Origin: Lachnospiraceae bacterium
GTDB lineage: Bacteria > Bacillota > Clostridia > Lachnospirales > Lachnospiraceae
Length of the DNA: 64,000 nt
Assembly (NCBI GenBank): GCA_024698715.1
Contig: JAILRA010000088.1
Location: forward strand, 1 to 64,000
Direction of reading: 5' to 3'
The notes beneath the pieces were generated by a model that did not search any database, was not told the origin of the DNA, and worked only from the letters and a program-made list of their open reading frames with translations. Position numbers and translations under genes: made by a program. Positions 34,822 to 44,913 of this stretch are shown here, one piece after another (the stretch's first letter is position 1; each line of letters begins with the position of its first letter).

Positions 34822-36678
34822 TCAGCAGACCGAATAATCCAGTGAATCCTTTGTCAGACAGGCATTGTAATAAGGATCGCCCGCATTAATTTCCGATGCA
34901 TATTTTTCTTTGAAAAGTGCCAGGTCTTTTGCAAAAGCTTCATCGTCGCTTCCCATTAAGATCTGGGTTTTGTCGCTCACTCCCTCAGCATAGGGATTAA
35001 ACACGTTAAGGAGTCCTTTTCTTCTCAGTTCAAGACAGAGCGAAACATCGGAAAAGGCTTCCGAAAAATCTTCGCAAAAGCCCCCTGCTTCAAGGAAATC
35101 CTTTTTCTTTACCATGAGCATATCTGAAATAAGGGCCGAAACATCCTGGATATAGCAGAGTTTCCCCATGTATCCGATGTATTTTTTGTCAAATCCGTGA
35201 TGAACGAGCCCTGCTGCCCGTTCCTTCCCTATACCGATCACAACGGAAGCATGTTCTATCTTTCCTGCCGAATTGACAAGCTTTCCTCCGACGGCACCCA
35301 CATCTTCTCTTTGAGCTATCGAAAGAAGTTCATTAATTATGTCGCAGGAAGTTATCCGCACATTGCCGTCCAGGAAAAGAAGATACTCGCCGTTTGCCTT
35401 CTTAGCCAGAAGATTCTTTTTGGCAAATACGCCTGATCCGGCGGTTTCCGATGCATGATCGCTTTCTTTTATGATCTCGATCTGAGGATATGCATTCCAC
35501 TTTTCGAGGGATTCGATGCACTCTTCGCTGTCATCGTTTATCAGTATTGAAACCAGAGGGGTACCAATGGTTTCATAACGGAGTCTGAAGATCGTCTCAA
35601 AAGCTCTTGATGAAGAAATCCTCGTATTGAATATCCCGTGTTCTTTGAGATGATCCGATACCGCTCTTTTGGCCGCATCTATCGCATAGGTCTTGGCATT
35701 GATATCACTTGCCACACTTCCGGCATGAGCTCTCCAGTAATAGTAGATACCCGGAATATGCACCACTTTTTGTGCAATGGAAGTAAGTCTTAAGATCATG
35801 TCGTGATCCTGACTTCCGTCGTATTGTGTTCGGAAGAGTTCAGTTTCGTTCAGAAGATCTTTTTTAAATACCGAAAAATGACAGATATAGTTATTGGCCC
35901 TGAGATTGTCTATCGCAAAATCCGGTTTGAAATGAACAGTGATCATCTTGTTGATGTCGCCGTCGACAAAAGTAGCTTCATCGCAGTAGATATAATCCGC
36001 ACCTTTATCCACAGCTTCCCTGTATTTATACAGCGCACATGGATGAAGAATGTCGTCATGATCGAAAAGACCTATATAATCTCCCGTGGCCATTCTGAAA
36101 CATTCATTGGTGTTTCCCGATATACCCTCGTTCTTCTCAAGCTTTTTATATCTGATCCTTGAATCCTTATCTGCGTACTGCCTGCAGATCTCGCCGACAT
36201 ATGCATGTTCGTTATCGGAACCGTCCGCCAGACAGAGTTCCCAGTCCTTATATGTCTGGTAAACAAGCGAATCTATCATCTCGCAGAGGAAATCCTTCGG
36301 AGTATTGTAAAGAGGGACCAGTACGGAAAAAATGATCTTTTCGTCATACTGTTTCGATCCCTGTATCTTTCTCTCTTCATCGGAGGGGAACGATAAAGTG
36401 CCGAGTTCCTTGTATCTTTTCTTAAGTCTGTTCTTGCTCTTTATCTTTTCGTTTACGGCTTCTATCGATCCGTACTGCGTGACTCTGTCGACACGGGATT
36501 TTACATATCTTAAGGGTTTCGAGAGTTTATAAGCCTTGCTGTTTTTGATCCTGGCAAGATTCTCTTTTATCTCGTCTTTCTCATCCTCAAGTTCAACAAT
36601 CCTTCCCGAGAGCTCGATATTTTTTCTTTTGGACTCTTCAAGTTCTTTTTTCAGTTTTTCGATTTCTTCGTTTCCCAT
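34822..36678 (-). CDS. Family 2 glycosyltransferase with two GT2-like domains
   Basis: 618 residues. An N-terminal coiled coil (about 1-55, Lys/Glu-rich) precedes a GT2 domain (about 115-330: FSVLVPLYNTP, FDHDDILHP as the DxD-type metal site, QDHDMILRL). A second GT2-like domain follows (about 375-600: VSILINDDS, then LLFLDGNVRI where LNDDI-type motifs are usual), so the second domain has probably lost metal/nucleotide binding. Tandem GT2 enzymes of this kind build rhamnose-containing surface glycans. It is the last gene of the rfbA-GH25-rfbC-GT2-GT2 set. Confidence 0.85.
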   Translation of the reverse strand: MGNEEIEKLKKELEESKRKNIELSGRIVELEDEKDEIKENLARIKNSKAYKLSKPLRYVKSRVDRVTQYGSIEAVNEKIKSKNRLKKRYKELGTLSFPSDEERKIQGSKQYDEKIIFSVLVPLYNTPKDFLCEMIDSLVYQTYKDWELCLADGSDNEHAYVGEICRQYADKDSRIRYKKLEKNEGISGNTNECFRMATGDYIGLFDHDDILHPCALYKYREAVDKGADYIYCDEATFVDGDINKMITVHFKPDFAIDNLRANNYICHFSVFKKDLLNETELFRTQYDGSQDHDMILRLTSIAQKVVHIPGIYYYWRAHAGSVASDINAKTYAIDAAKRAVSDHLKEHGIFNTRISSSRAFETIFRLRYETIGTPLVSILINDDSEECIESLEKWNAYPQIEIIKESDHASETAGSGVFAKKNLLAKKANGEYLLFLDGNVRITSCDIINELLSIAQREDVGAVGGKLVNSAGKIEHASVVIGIGKERAAGLVHHGFDKKYIGYMGKLCYIQDVSALISDMLMVKKKDFLEAGGFCEDFSEAFSDVSLCLELRRKGLLNVFNPYAEGVSDKTQILMGSDDEAFAKDLALFKEKYASEINAGDPYYNACLTKDSLDYSVC

Positions 36679-36837
36679 ATTTTCCGTATCCGTCGCTTAT
36701 TTCATTTCAGATTCTTCTTACACAAAGGTTTCAGTATCTTCGCTCCTGCCCGTTTTCAGAATCCTCGTGCCTGCCTTTTCGAATTCTCCATATCCATTGG
36801 TTCTCAATATTTCTTAAATACACCGACCGATTTTTTT

Positions 36838-38871
36838 CTAGACCTGCACACTGAGACCGGTATCGGTAATAAGTTCCCTGACATTTCCGTGATCTTTCGC
36901 ATACATTCTTACTTTATACTCTCCCGAAGGAATGCCCTCAAGGCCGAGAACAAAATCCATTCCGCAAAGTTCGGTATTCTGACTTCCGTTGAATCTTCCC
37001 AAAAGATCCGTCCTTAATCTTCTTTCTATCGGAATGATGAACTGCGTATCATCCTTTTCAAGAAGCATTTCAAAGTCAAATCTCATATTGTCTATCCCGG
37101 GTACGAGCGCAAATCCCTTCGCCGAAAGGATCTTTTCGTTCTTTTCGTTAACCAGGGTTTCAAATTTTTCGAAAGAGGAATAGATCCAGCCTTCGTCATC
37201 ATTTGATGTGCGTTTTCCGAAAGAACCTTTCGCATTAACCGTATTGCCGGTATTCTGTCTTTCAAAGGAAAGCTTAAAATCCTCGCATCCGCCCTCATAG
37301 GGATCTGATCTCATGAGCTCGGGATGGCGTTTTGACAGTATATCTTTCTCCGCCTTAAGTCTCTCCGATTTTGCCTGATTTTTGGCATCCTTTCCGCGGC
37401 TTACCGATTCATGATGTGTGAGTTTTTCTTCATTCAGCAGAACATTTTTATAACCCTTTTCGTATAAGGTCATGCAAAGATCCACGTCATTGTATCCGAC
37501 TTTCAGTTCCTCACAGAGACCGCCCTGTTCTTCATAAAGATCTTTTCTTATCGCAAGGCAGGCACCCGTAACAGCCAGAACATTTTTGTTGACTGTATTG
37601 TCGCCGTGACCTCTTCTGACATCATCGGACTCTCCCATATGTTTGTGGGCGGGACCGTCCACTCCGCCGGCGATACCCACATGCTGGATAAGTCCGTTCG
37701 GATAAAGAAGTCTGCATCCGACGCACCCGACTCCTTTTGCGGTCGCTTCGGATGCCATTTTCTTTATGAATCCGCCGTCTTCAGCTTCTATGTCATCATT
37801 AAGCAAAAGAAGCACCTCGCCTTTCGCTTCTTTTGCCGCAGTATTGTTCATCCGGGAATAATTGAATTCGCCCGGTTCATAAATATATCTGTTTTCAGTT
37901 CCCGAGTTTTTAAGATAATCTTCGATCTTTCTTCTGTTCTCATCCGAAGAACCGTTATCAATGACTATGAGTTCAACATTCGAAACCTCGTTAAGATGCA
38001 GGCTTTCGATGCATGTGATGAGCATATCCGGATTGTCTTTTGAAGGGATTATCATCGATACGGAAGGATCCTCTTTTTCGGGAAGTATACCCATTTTCGC
38101 CGATTTTTCCCGTCTCAATCCCTCGTATTCTTTTGAACTTAACGACAGTTCTTTTTTAAGTACATACGGATACATGTATTTCGAAAGATCGTATGTTTTA
38201 ACCAGACCCTCGTAATCCTTTTTCGGGATCTCTGTTTCCTTTGAAACCAGTACTGCAGGAATCCTTTGTATCTCTTTTTCCCGTCCCTCGTTCTTAAGTT
38301 TAATGCTCGCTTCGAAAGTCAGATCGTACATTACCGCCGACGGATCCGGATATTCCTTAACTTCGGCGGATACTGAATTTAAAAGGTCTCCCTTTATCGC
38401 AAATGCATTGATATAATCAAACGATCCGAGTGTCTTAGGACTGAATTCGGGTTTAAAATATCTGAACGCACGGATTTGGAATCCTTTATCCGCAGAGCCG
38501 GAATCCTTCGATACTGCAAAATAATCCTCATCACCGTAAATAAATACAGCGCAAGGATTATCTTCAAGATATTCATAAACAAGGCGTTCGCTTTCTTTAC
38601 GGAGTATTCCGAGTTTCGGATCATATATCAGATAATAACGCTGATCATCGAATACGATCCCGTTTTCTTTATTTGAAATGAATGTCTCAATATCAAGTCT
38701 TTCGACTTTTCCGAAGGTTTCCGCTTTTATTTTTTCGTCGGAAACATACTCGTCGCGTCTTAGGCATTCTTCCTCATACTCTTTCAGCAAACGGAGCCTT
38801 TCTCTTTCATATTTGGTTTTTCTGGGTAAAAGCATTGCTTTCTGTACTGTTTTTTTAATGCTTTGGCTCAT
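36838..38871 (-). CDS. Family 2 glycosyltransferase, two-domain
   Basis: 677 residues. The first 260 or so contain a degenerate GT2 half (IYGDEDYFAVSK, FKPEFSPKTLGSFDYINAF), lacking the N-terminal nucleotide-binding strand. A complete GT2 domain follows at about 270-510 (VSMIIPSKDN, VIDNGSS, LLLLNDDIEAED, GLIQHVGIAGG, VGYNDVDLCM). The C-terminal 150 residues are beta-rich and may bind glycan. The start is ATG 38871 with AAGGGTG upstream. It lies 18 bp after rfbC and probably transfers rhamnose or a similar deoxysugar. Confidence 0.87.
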   Translation of the reverse strand: MSQSIKKTVQKAMLLPRKTKYERERLRLLKEYEEECLRRDEYVSDEKIKAETFGKVERLDIETFISNKENGIVFDDQRYYLIYDPKLGILRKESERLVYEYLEDNPCAVFIYGDEDYFAVSKDSGSADKGFQIRAFRYFKPEFSPKTLGSFDYINAFAIKGDLLNSVSAEVKEYPDPSAVMYDLTFEASIKLKNEGREKEIQRIPAVLVSKETEIPKKDYEGLVKTYDLSKYMYPYVLKKELSLSSKEYEGLRREKSAKMGILPEKEDPSVSMIIPSKDNPDMLITCIESLHLNEVSNVELIVIDNGSSDENRRKIEDYLKNSGTENRYIYEPGEFNYSRMNNTAAKEAKGEVLLLLNDDIEAEDGGFIKKMASEATAKGVGCVGCRLLYPNGLIQHVGIAGGVDGPAHKHMGESDDVRRGHGDNTVNKNVLAVTGACLAIRKDLYEEQGGLCEELKVGYNDVDLCMTLYEKGYKNVLLNEEKLTHHESVSRGKDAKNQAKSERLKAEKDILSKRHPELMRSDPYEGGCEDFKLSFERQNTGNTVNAKGSFGKRTSNDDEGWIYSSFEKFETLVNEKNEKILSAKGFALVPGIDNMRFDFEMLLEKDDTQFIIPIERRLRTDLLGRFNGSQNTELCGMDFVLGLEGIPSGEYKVRMYAKDHGNVRELITDTGLSVQV

Positions 38872-38889
38872 CAATACACCCTTAAAAGA

Positions 38890-39441
38890 TTATCTGTTCA
38901 GTTCACTGAGCTTCGGCCAGTTCTGATCTCTTTCAATAATGTTAAGTTCGGACTCGTCTTTTATCGGCCAGTCGATACCGACTTCCGGATCGTTCCAGAG
39001 AAGTCCGCCTTCATCGCCGGGATGATAAAAATCACTCACTTTGTAGAAGAACTCGGCATAATCGGAAAGAACAACGAATCCGTGAGCAAATCCCTTGGGA
39101 ATGAAAAGCTGTTTTCTGTTTTCCGCAGACAATACAACGCCGAACGACTTTCCGTACGTGGGGGAATCCTTTCTAAGATCGACCACCGCATCGTATACTT
39201 CCCCGGAAAGAACTCTTACGAGTTTGTCCTGAGGGAAATTGATCTGATAATGCATACCGCGGAGCACTCCCTTGGTGGATGAAGACTGATTATCCTGAAC
39301 AAAGACCGTATCGATCCCGATCTCTTTAAAATCGTTTGCCTGATACGCTTCCATGAAATAGCCTCTTTTATCCCCGAATGCTGTCGGAGTGATCACCTTA
39401 AGTCCTTCGATATCACATGTTTCCACACTGAATTTTCCCAT
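38890..39441 (-). CDS. rfbC: dTDP-4-dehydrorhamnose 3,5-epimerase
   Basis: The third enzyme of dTDP-L-rhamnose synthesis. The 183-residue cupin has the family landmarks DKRGYFMEAY, VQDNQSSSTKGVLRGMHYQ (catalytic His in RGMHYQ), VLSGEVYDAVVDLRKDSPTYGK, FIPKGFAHGFVVLSD and the Tyr-bearing LLWNDPEVGIDWP. GGGAGA precedes the start. rfbA is two genes upstream; rfbB and rfbD are not in the window. Confidence 0.95.
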   Translation of the reverse strand: MGKFSVETCDIEGLKVITPTAFGDKRGYFMEAYQANDFKEIGIDTVFVQDNQSSSTKGVLRGMHYQINFPQDKLVRVLSGEVYDAVVDLRKDSPTYGKSFGVVLSAENRKQLFIPKGFAHGFVVLSDYAEFFYKVSDFYHPGDEGGLLWNDPEVGIDWPIKDESELNIIERDQNWPKLSELNR

Positions 39442-39469
39442 TTATCTTCTCCCATTCAAAATATTTGCT

Positions 39470-40699
39470 TTATTTAAGATAACTCATATCCAGATCGACC
39501 CTGCCTTCAATTCCGTCCACATGTCCGCTTGAAGTGTACTGCCACATTTCGTATCTTCCCTTATATGCAGTAGTGGATGCGTATTCGGCAACCCATCTGA
39601 TATGACCTGATAATTTGGAATCGTTTAATTTATTGTTGAACCAGTCTCTTGAAGCGTATATTCCCGCTTTATAACCGGCTTTTTCTATTGTCTTGCAAAA
39701 AGCATCGCACACATCGGTCCTGGTGTTCTTATCCAGACTGTCCGCTCTGCCGTTGGTGTTTTCGGTATCGATAAAGATCGGATACTCGAGTTTGTTGTCT
39801 CCGACAAGAGCAAGAACCATACTGGCTTCTTCCACCGCTTCGGTTTCGGTAAGAGCCTGCGTGAAGAAATATACTCCGACCTGAACACCGGCATCATGTG
39901 CGCCCGTAAGATTCTTGTAAAAATACGAATCTTCGACAAGTGCTCCTGTCTTGGCGCCACGGTATCCGCATCTTAATATGGCAAATTCAACGCCGGATTC
40001 CTTAACCTTTTCCCAGTCTATGTCTCTCTGCCATGCCGAAACATCTATTCCGCATTCGACACCGTCTCCGCCCTTCGTTATCTCGGTATTCTCGGTATCG
40101 TCCCTGAAGACATCCTTCTGACCGGTATCTTCAACCTCAACATTGATGTCCTTTTCCTGAACTATCGAATACTTTATATCCTGAAGCGGAGCATACTGGA
40201 CTGTTTCGTATACATCCACGTTCACGCTCTTTGAACATGTGTAGTTTTCGTTTTCGGCAAGTGAAACTTCGTAATTGCCGGATCTCATTCCCGCTATATA
40301 AACATATCCGTCCATGTCGAGATCTTTATACTCTCCGACATCGTCCACGTCTATATAGAATGGAACACCTTTTATCTTGTTTCCGCGGTCGTCCACAACG
40401 GTCACTCTGATATCTTTTGCCACGGAACTGACAACCAGATTTACTTCTTTTTTCTTTTTTACTTCTTCCTCTTTGTAATTTGGCTGTTCTTCATCCAAAA
40501 AACTCAAATCGTTTAAAAACGATTTGCTGTCCGTTTTTACTTCCTTTACTTTTTCGCTGCCCGAAGGCGCGGATCCGCTACCGCTGTTTTCCTTTGGCTT
40601 TTTGTCCGGAGAATAGTTCATAAGGAACACTATCCCCAGAACGAGCAGCATGCAGAAGGATGCGGCGGTAACCGATATTAACAGTAATTTTTTGTTCAT
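39470..40699 (-). CDS. Membrane-anchored GH25 lysozyme-like surface protein
   Basis: 409 residues. A signal anchor (about 4-26) and a Lys/Ser/Glu linker lead to a prealbumin-like/SpaA-type beta domain (about 95-185: VDDRGNKIKGVPFYIDVDD, GMRSGNYEVSL). A complete GH25 domain follows (GIDVSAWQRDIDWEKVK, GVYFFTQAL, IFIDTENT with the catalytic Asp-x-Glu, and VDLDMSYLK). GH25 enzymes cleave the MurNAc-GlcNAc bond of peptidoglycan. The gene sits between rfbA and rfbC, so it may open or shape the wall where the rhamnose polymer is attached. The start is ATG 40699; rfbA ends six bases upstream. Confidence 0.88.
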   Translation of the reverse strand: MNKKLLLISVTAASFCMLLVLGIVFLMNYSPDKKPKENSGSGSAPSGSEKVKEVKTDSKSFLNDLSFLDEEQPNYKEEEVKKKKEVNLVVSSVAKDIRVTVVDDRGNKIKGVPFYIDVDDVGEYKDLDMDGYVYIAGMRSGNYEVSLAENENYTCSKSVNVDVYETVQYAPLQDIKYSIVQEKDINVEVEDTGQKDVFRDDTENTEITKGGDGVECGIDVSAWQRDIDWEKVKESGVEFAILRCGYRGAKTGALVEDSYFYKNLTGAHDAGVQVGVYFFTQALTETEAVEEASMVLALVGDNKLEYPIFIDTENTNGRADSLDKNTRTDVCDAFCKTIEKAGYKAGIYASRDWFNNKLNDSKLSGHIRWVAEYASTTAYKGRYEMWQYTSSGHVDGIEGRVDLDMSYLK

Positions 40700-40704
40700 A
40701 TCAA

Positions 40705-41574
40705 TCAAAGTCCGTTGGCAACTTCAACCAAATACTGACCGTAAGCGGTCTTCATCAGAGGTTCTGCGAGCTTTAAGAGCTGATCCCTGTCGATAAAACC
40801 TCTTTTATACGCTATTTCTTCTATGCAGGAAATGTAAAGTCCCTGTCTTTTCTGAAAAGCGGCCACAAAATCCGAAGCATCCAAAAGAGCATCGTGATTG
40901 CCGGTATCGAGCCATGCAAAACCTCTTCCGAGAGTTTCAACATACAGTTTGCCCCTTCTTAAATACTCGTTGTTGACGCTTGTGATCTCTATCTCGCCGC
41001 GTGCGGAGGGTTTTACTTGTGCAGCTATCTTCACTACGTCGTTATCATAAAAATACAGTCCGGGAACGGCATAATTGCTCTTGGGATTTTCGGGCTTTTC
41101 CTCAATGGAAATGGCCTTTCCGTTTTCATCGAATTCGACTACGCCGTACTCTCTCGGATCCCTGACGTAATATCCGAATATGGTTGCTCCTTCTTTTCTG
41201 GATGCCACATCGCGCAATACTCTTGAAAAGCTCTGACCGTAAAAGATATTGTCCCCGAGGATAAGAGCGACCGAATCGTCACCGATAAATTCCCTGCCGA
41301 TGATAAAAGCATCCGCGAGTCCTCTGGGATACTCCTGCACGGCATAACTCATCTTTAATCCGAGCTGCGAACCGTCTCCGAGCAGATCTTCGAACACGGG
41401 AAGATCCCTCGGTGTTGAGATGACCAGTATCTCCCTTATTCCCGCAAGCATAAGGATCGATAAAGGATAATATATCATCGGTTTGTCATAAACCGGCATA
41501 ATCTGTTTTGATATTGATTTTGTAAGCGGATAAAGTCTCGTTCCCGATCCACCCGCAAGAATTATTCCTTTCAT
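40705..41574 (-). CDS. rfbA: Glucose-1-phosphate thymidylyltransferase
   Basis: The first step of dTDP-L-rhamnose synthesis (Glc-1-P + dTTP). 289 residues with [20 protein letters not shown] at the N-terminus, [41 protein letters not shown] and [13 protein letters not shown], all intact and of standard length. CGGAGG precedes the start. It opens the five-gene surface polysaccharide set. Confidence 0.96.
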   Translation of the reverse strand: MKGIILAGGSGTRLYPLTKSISKQIMPVYDKPMIYYPLSILMLAGIREILVISTPRDLPVFEDLLGDGSQLGLKMSYAVQEYPRGLADAFIIGREFIGDDSVALILGDNIFYGQSFSRVLRDVASRKEGATIFGYYVRDPREYGVVEFDENGKAISIEEKPENPKSNYAVPGLYFYDNDVVKIAAQVKPSARGEIEITSVNNEYLRRGKLYVETLGRGFAWLDTGNHDALLDASDFVAAFQKRQGLYISCIEEIAYKRGFIDRDQLLKLAEPLMKTAYGQYLVEVANGL

Positions 41575-41749
41575 ATTTCCTCCGAAAATACATTTTAATG
41601 CATTGATCTTAATCCATGAAAATACCTGATAAGCTTAAAATCGTATGAATTTTCACGAACAGTTTCTTCGTTTCACACAATCGATAACATTATAACATAT
41701 GATGACGTTTTTTTCCACACGATGCATATGTGCGGATATGCTTCTTTAA

Positions 41750-41764
41750 GTAAACATTGTTTAC
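41750..41764. promoter_or_regulatory. Palindrome GTAAACATTGTTTAC
   Basis: A perfect 7-bp inverted repeat around one base, upstream of both divergent promoters. Its AACATTGTT core is the same as in the three sites at 17429-17525. Confidence 0.5.
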
Positions 41765-41820
41765 CTGTTTTTATCGAAAAAATAAAGGCTTTGAAAGAGT
41801 TACATGTTAGGTCAAGTAAA

Positions 41821-41849
41821 TTGACATAATGCCCAATTCCCTGTAAAAT
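41821..41849 (+). promoter_or_regulatory. Promoter of the GGDEF gene
   Basis: TTGACA (41821-41826), a 17-bp spacer and TAAAAT (41844-41849), preceded by GTAAA as in the HD-GYP promoter at 21486. Confidence 0.65.
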
Positions 41850-41913
41850 TATATAGTGTACCGCTATCGGTAAACTGACGGAAAAACAGCGTATTGGGGA
41901 GAACATCATATTT

Positions 41914-43662
41914 ATGAATCATAATATCGATGACGAGATCATCCGGTCATGTTTCGGTGACTGTCTGTTTCTTTTTTACAGCGATATAAAAAATAATGTC
42001 AAAATGATTCGTCTGATGAACGAAGAGCTTAAACCTGTCTGGGACAGGGTTTTTTCGCGTACAAACGATTACCAGAAAGCCGTCAATGAAATGATCGACC
42101 GATTCGTTTATCCCGAAGACAAGAAAAACGTACGTTACGTCATGACATTCGAAAAATATAAGGACCTGATGAAAAACAGACGCTCCCTGACTGTTTATTT
42201 CCAGTACAGAAAAGACGAAGAACATGAAAACTATCTGTACGAAAAACTCTCCATAAACAAACTGAACAATATCGACGATGACGGTGAAACTCTCGTATTC
42301 TCTTGTGTGGACGTGGATGATGAGATCCGCGAAAAATTCAAGGAAATGGAAGAAAAGAAACAGCAGTATTCCGTTTCATACGCACTGGGACGCGAGTATT
42401 CGTCTATCTATTACGTGGATCTCGAGTCGGGAAACGTTACGCCCTACAATCTGAGCAACAGAATAGAGGGAATGTTCGGTGACAAATTCTATAAACTCAA
42501 TTATGATAATGCCGCCGAAGAATACATAGAAAAAGCCGTAGCTGAAAAAGACAAAGAAATGATGAGGAAAGTTCTTTCCAGAAAATTCATTTTAAGTCAG
42601 GTTGCGGGTCAGGATTATTTTATCTGGATCTACCAGAACAATGAAGGCAGTTTCTGCGAAATGAAATGCGTCAAGGTCAGCGAACCCGGCGATCCCGTCA
42701 GCGTAGTAATGGGCTTTGCGGTCAAAGACGCACAGATCAGGATTGAGATGGAAGAAAAAGCCCAGACTGATTTTCAGCTTTCGCTTCTTGACGGATTGAG
42801 CCGTGATTACGAAATGGTATGGCTTTTACGAAAAGACCGTAAGATGCGACTCTTCAGAGTATGCGACAATCCGGAAGTGCAAAGGGTTGCCCTTCAGTAT
42901 TACGATTCATCGAATTTCGATCTGGGATTTTCAAGCTTCATAGACAGATATGTCAGTGAAGACGATAAAGAAAGACTCAAAGAGTTTGTAAAATACGATA
43001 CACTCATAACCAAAGTTCCTCCCGAAGGAATGTATTCGACCATATTCAAGAGAATGATCTCGAAGGATGAATTTGTTTATCTTCAGCTCTGCTTTACCCG
43101 TGCCATCGGACCTGACGGGGAAGAAAACATCGTAGTTGCATGCAGGGATGTGGATGCTCTTATCAGAGAAGAAAACGAAAGACGTGAGCAGTACAGGACC
43201 GCGATCAAGGAAAGAGATCTTGACGGTCTGACAGGGATCAGGAACAGATACTGTTACGAAAACTATCTTAAAAAGCTTGCGAAGGAAGAACACGATTCCA
43301 TATCCGTTATCTACATTGATGCGGATTTCCTTCACGAATTAAACAATACCAAAGGCCACGATGCGGGAGATGCGCTCATAAAACACATCGCTTCGAGCAT
43401 CATCAAAGTCTGGGGTCTTGACAATTCATTCAGGATAGGCGGCGACGAATTCGTTGTCTTCGATTTCGACAAAGACAGACGGCTCTGCATGGAAAAGATC
43501 GATTCGTTAAGAAAGAGCATAAAAGAAAAACAGTACAGCGTATCCATAGGATACAGCCATACTGAGGGTAAATGCGATCTTCCTGCTCTGATATCCGCTT
43601 CCGAAAAGATGATGTACGAAGAAAAGAAAAAACATCACGAAAACGTCGGCGAAGTCAGATAA
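41914..43662 (+). CDS. Diguanylate cyclase (GGDEF) with PAS-like sensor region
   Basis: 582 residues, no membrane span. The first 420 residues look like two or three PAS-like sensor units (YYVDLESGNVTPYNL, EYIEKAVAEKD, FSSFIDRYVSEDDKE). The GGDEF domain covers about 430-580 with DGLTGIRNR, YIDADFLHELNNTKGHDAGD and an intact RIGGDEFVVFD, so it should make c-di-GMP. The RxxD inhibitory site is not conserved (WGLD), so product inhibition may be absent. It ends 10 bp from the convergent PseC-like gene. Confidence 0.88.
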   Translation: MNHNIDDEIIRSCFGDCLFLFYSDIKNNVKMIRLMNEELKPVWDRVFSRTNDYQKAVNEMIDRFVYPEDKKNVRYVMTFEKYKDLMKNRRSLTVYFQYRKDEEHENYLYEKLSINKLNNIDDDGETLVFSCVDVDDEIREKFKEMEEKKQQYSVSYALGREYSSIYYVDLESGNVTPYNLSNRIEGMFGDKFYKLNYDNAAEEYIEKAVAEKDKEMMRKVLSRKFILSQVAGQDYFIWIYQNNEGSFCEMKCVKVSEPGDPVSVVMGFAVKDAQIRIEMEEKAQTDFQLSLLDGLSRDYEMVWLLRKDRKMRLFRVCDNPEVQRVALQYYDSSNFDLGFSSFIDRYVSEDDKERLKEFVKYDTLITKVPPEGMYSTIFKRMISKDEFVYLQLCFTRAIGPDGEENIVVACRDVDALIREENERREQYRTAIKERDLDGLTGIRNRYCYENYLKKLAKEEHDSISVIYIDADFLHELNNTKGHDAGDALIKHIASSIIKVWGLDNSFRIGGDEFVVFDFDKDRRLCMEKIDSLRKSIKEKQYSVSIGYSHTEGKCDLPALISASEKMMYEEKKKHHENVGEVR

Positions 43663-43672
43663 GATTTTTATT

Positions 43673-44869
43673 TCAGATCCGATAATGATCTGTCAGCTTT
43701 TTAACAGCTTCTATAACATCCGATACATCTTTATCGGTCATTGAGGGATACAGGGGAATACTTAGTATCCCTTTATATATTTCTTCCGCATTCGGACAAA
43801 GACCTTCCTTATATCCAAGATGCCTGTAATACGGGAAAAGATATACAGGCACATAATGAACCTGACACTGTACGTTTTCCGCACTCATCGCATCGTAAAA
43901 TTCTCTTCTCGAACATTTCAGTTTTGACAGATCGAGCCTTATTATATAAAGATGTCTGCAGGTATCCGATTCGGGTATTTCCTTCTGTACGATTATCTCA
44001 GGTATACCGCCGAAAGCCTCATCATATCTTCTGACTATCTCCTGTCTTCTTTTCTTAAAAGAATCAAGTTTTTTCAGCTGGCTTATAAGAAGAGCCGACT
44101 GAAAATCCGTCAGTCTGTAATTATATCCGAGACTGATCTCTTCATAATACCAGGGTCCTTCATGAGGGGCCTCTTCCATCATTTCTTCATCGTGAGTGAT
44201 CCCGTGTGTATGAGCAAGGACCAGCTTTTTGTAGTAATCTTCATTATCGGTGGTTATCGCTCCGCCTTCGCCGCAGGTTACGGTTTTGACGGGATGAAAA
44301 CTGAAAGTCGTCATATCCGCTAGAGAGCCGACCGGTCTTGAATTGTATGCCGATCCGATCGCATGTGCCGCATCTTCTATGAATACAAGATTGTACTCGT
44401 CACAGATCGCGCGGATCTTTTCGCTCTCAACACACTGTCCGGTAAAATCAACGGCAATGACCGCCTTTGTTCTATCGGTGATCTTTGAGCGTATGCTTTC
44501 GGGATCTATATTGTAGGTTTCGGGATTGATATCGGCAAATACAGGTGTTCCGCCGACATATCTGACGCAGTTCGCACTTGCGGCAAAAGTAAGGGGCGTT
44601 GTGATAACTTCGTCGCCTTCGGAAATTCCGGCCGCAATGCACGCACAATGAAGAGCTGCGGTACCATTCGATACCGCAACCGCATATTTTGAATCACATA
44701 TTTTTTCCAGAGTTTTTTCAAGTTCGTTTACTTTGGGCCCGCAGGTAAGAAAATCACTTCTTAATACTTCTTCCACTGCTTTTATATCTTCATCGTCAAT
44801 ACACTGATGTCCATAGAAGATCTTGGTATCTCTGACAGGAGATCCGCCCAAAATTGCAGGTATATCCAT
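43673..44869 (-). CDS. DegT/DnrJ/EryC1 aminotransferase, PseC-like
   Basis: A 398-residue PLP-dependent sugar aminotransferase. Landmarks are the N-terminal FYGHQCIDDEDI and LTCGPKVNELE, SNGTAALH, FIEDAAHAIG (cofactor Asp) and FSFHPVKTVTCGEGGA with the Schiff-base Lys. The N-terminus resembles PseC, which makes UDP-4-amino-4,6-dideoxy-L-altrosamine in pseudaminic acid synthesis; other nucleotide-amino-sugar routes are possible. The other pse genes are not in the window. It points to an amino-deoxysugar on the cell surface or flagella. Confidence 0.85.
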   Translation of the reverse strand: MDIPAILGGSPVRDTKIFYGHQCIDDEDIKAVEEVLRSDFLTCGPKVNELEKTLEKICDSKYAVAVSNGTAALHCACIAAGISEGDEVITTPLTFAASANCVRYVGGTPVFADINPETYNIDPESIRSKITDRTKAVIAVDFTGQCVESEKIRAICDEYNLVFIEDAAHAIGSAYNSRPVGSLADMTTFSFHPVKTVTCGEGGAITTDNEDYYKKLVLAHTHGITHDEEMMEEAPHEGPWYYEEISLGYNYRLTDFQSALLISQLKKLDSFKKRRQEIVRRYDEAFGGIPEIIVQKEIPESDTCRHLYIIRLDLSKLKCSRREFYDAMSAENVQCQVHYVPVYLFPYYRHLGYKEGLCPNAEEIYKGILSIPLYPSMTDKDVSDVIEAVKKLTDHYRI

Positions 44870-44913
44870 TATAATACCCCGTCTGACATCTTATGATGAT
44901 TAGATGTTTTCCA

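Larger units (their letters stand above)
41575..41913. other. Divergent regulatory region between rfbA and the GGDEF gene
   Basis: This gene-free 339 bp holds a possible rfbA promoter on the minus strand (TGGAAA 41717-41712, 17-bp spacer, TATAAT 41694-41689; weak -35), a 15-bp palindrome at 41750-41764 and the promoter of the GGDEF gene at 41821-41849. No small gene or RNA is evident. Confidence 0.5.
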
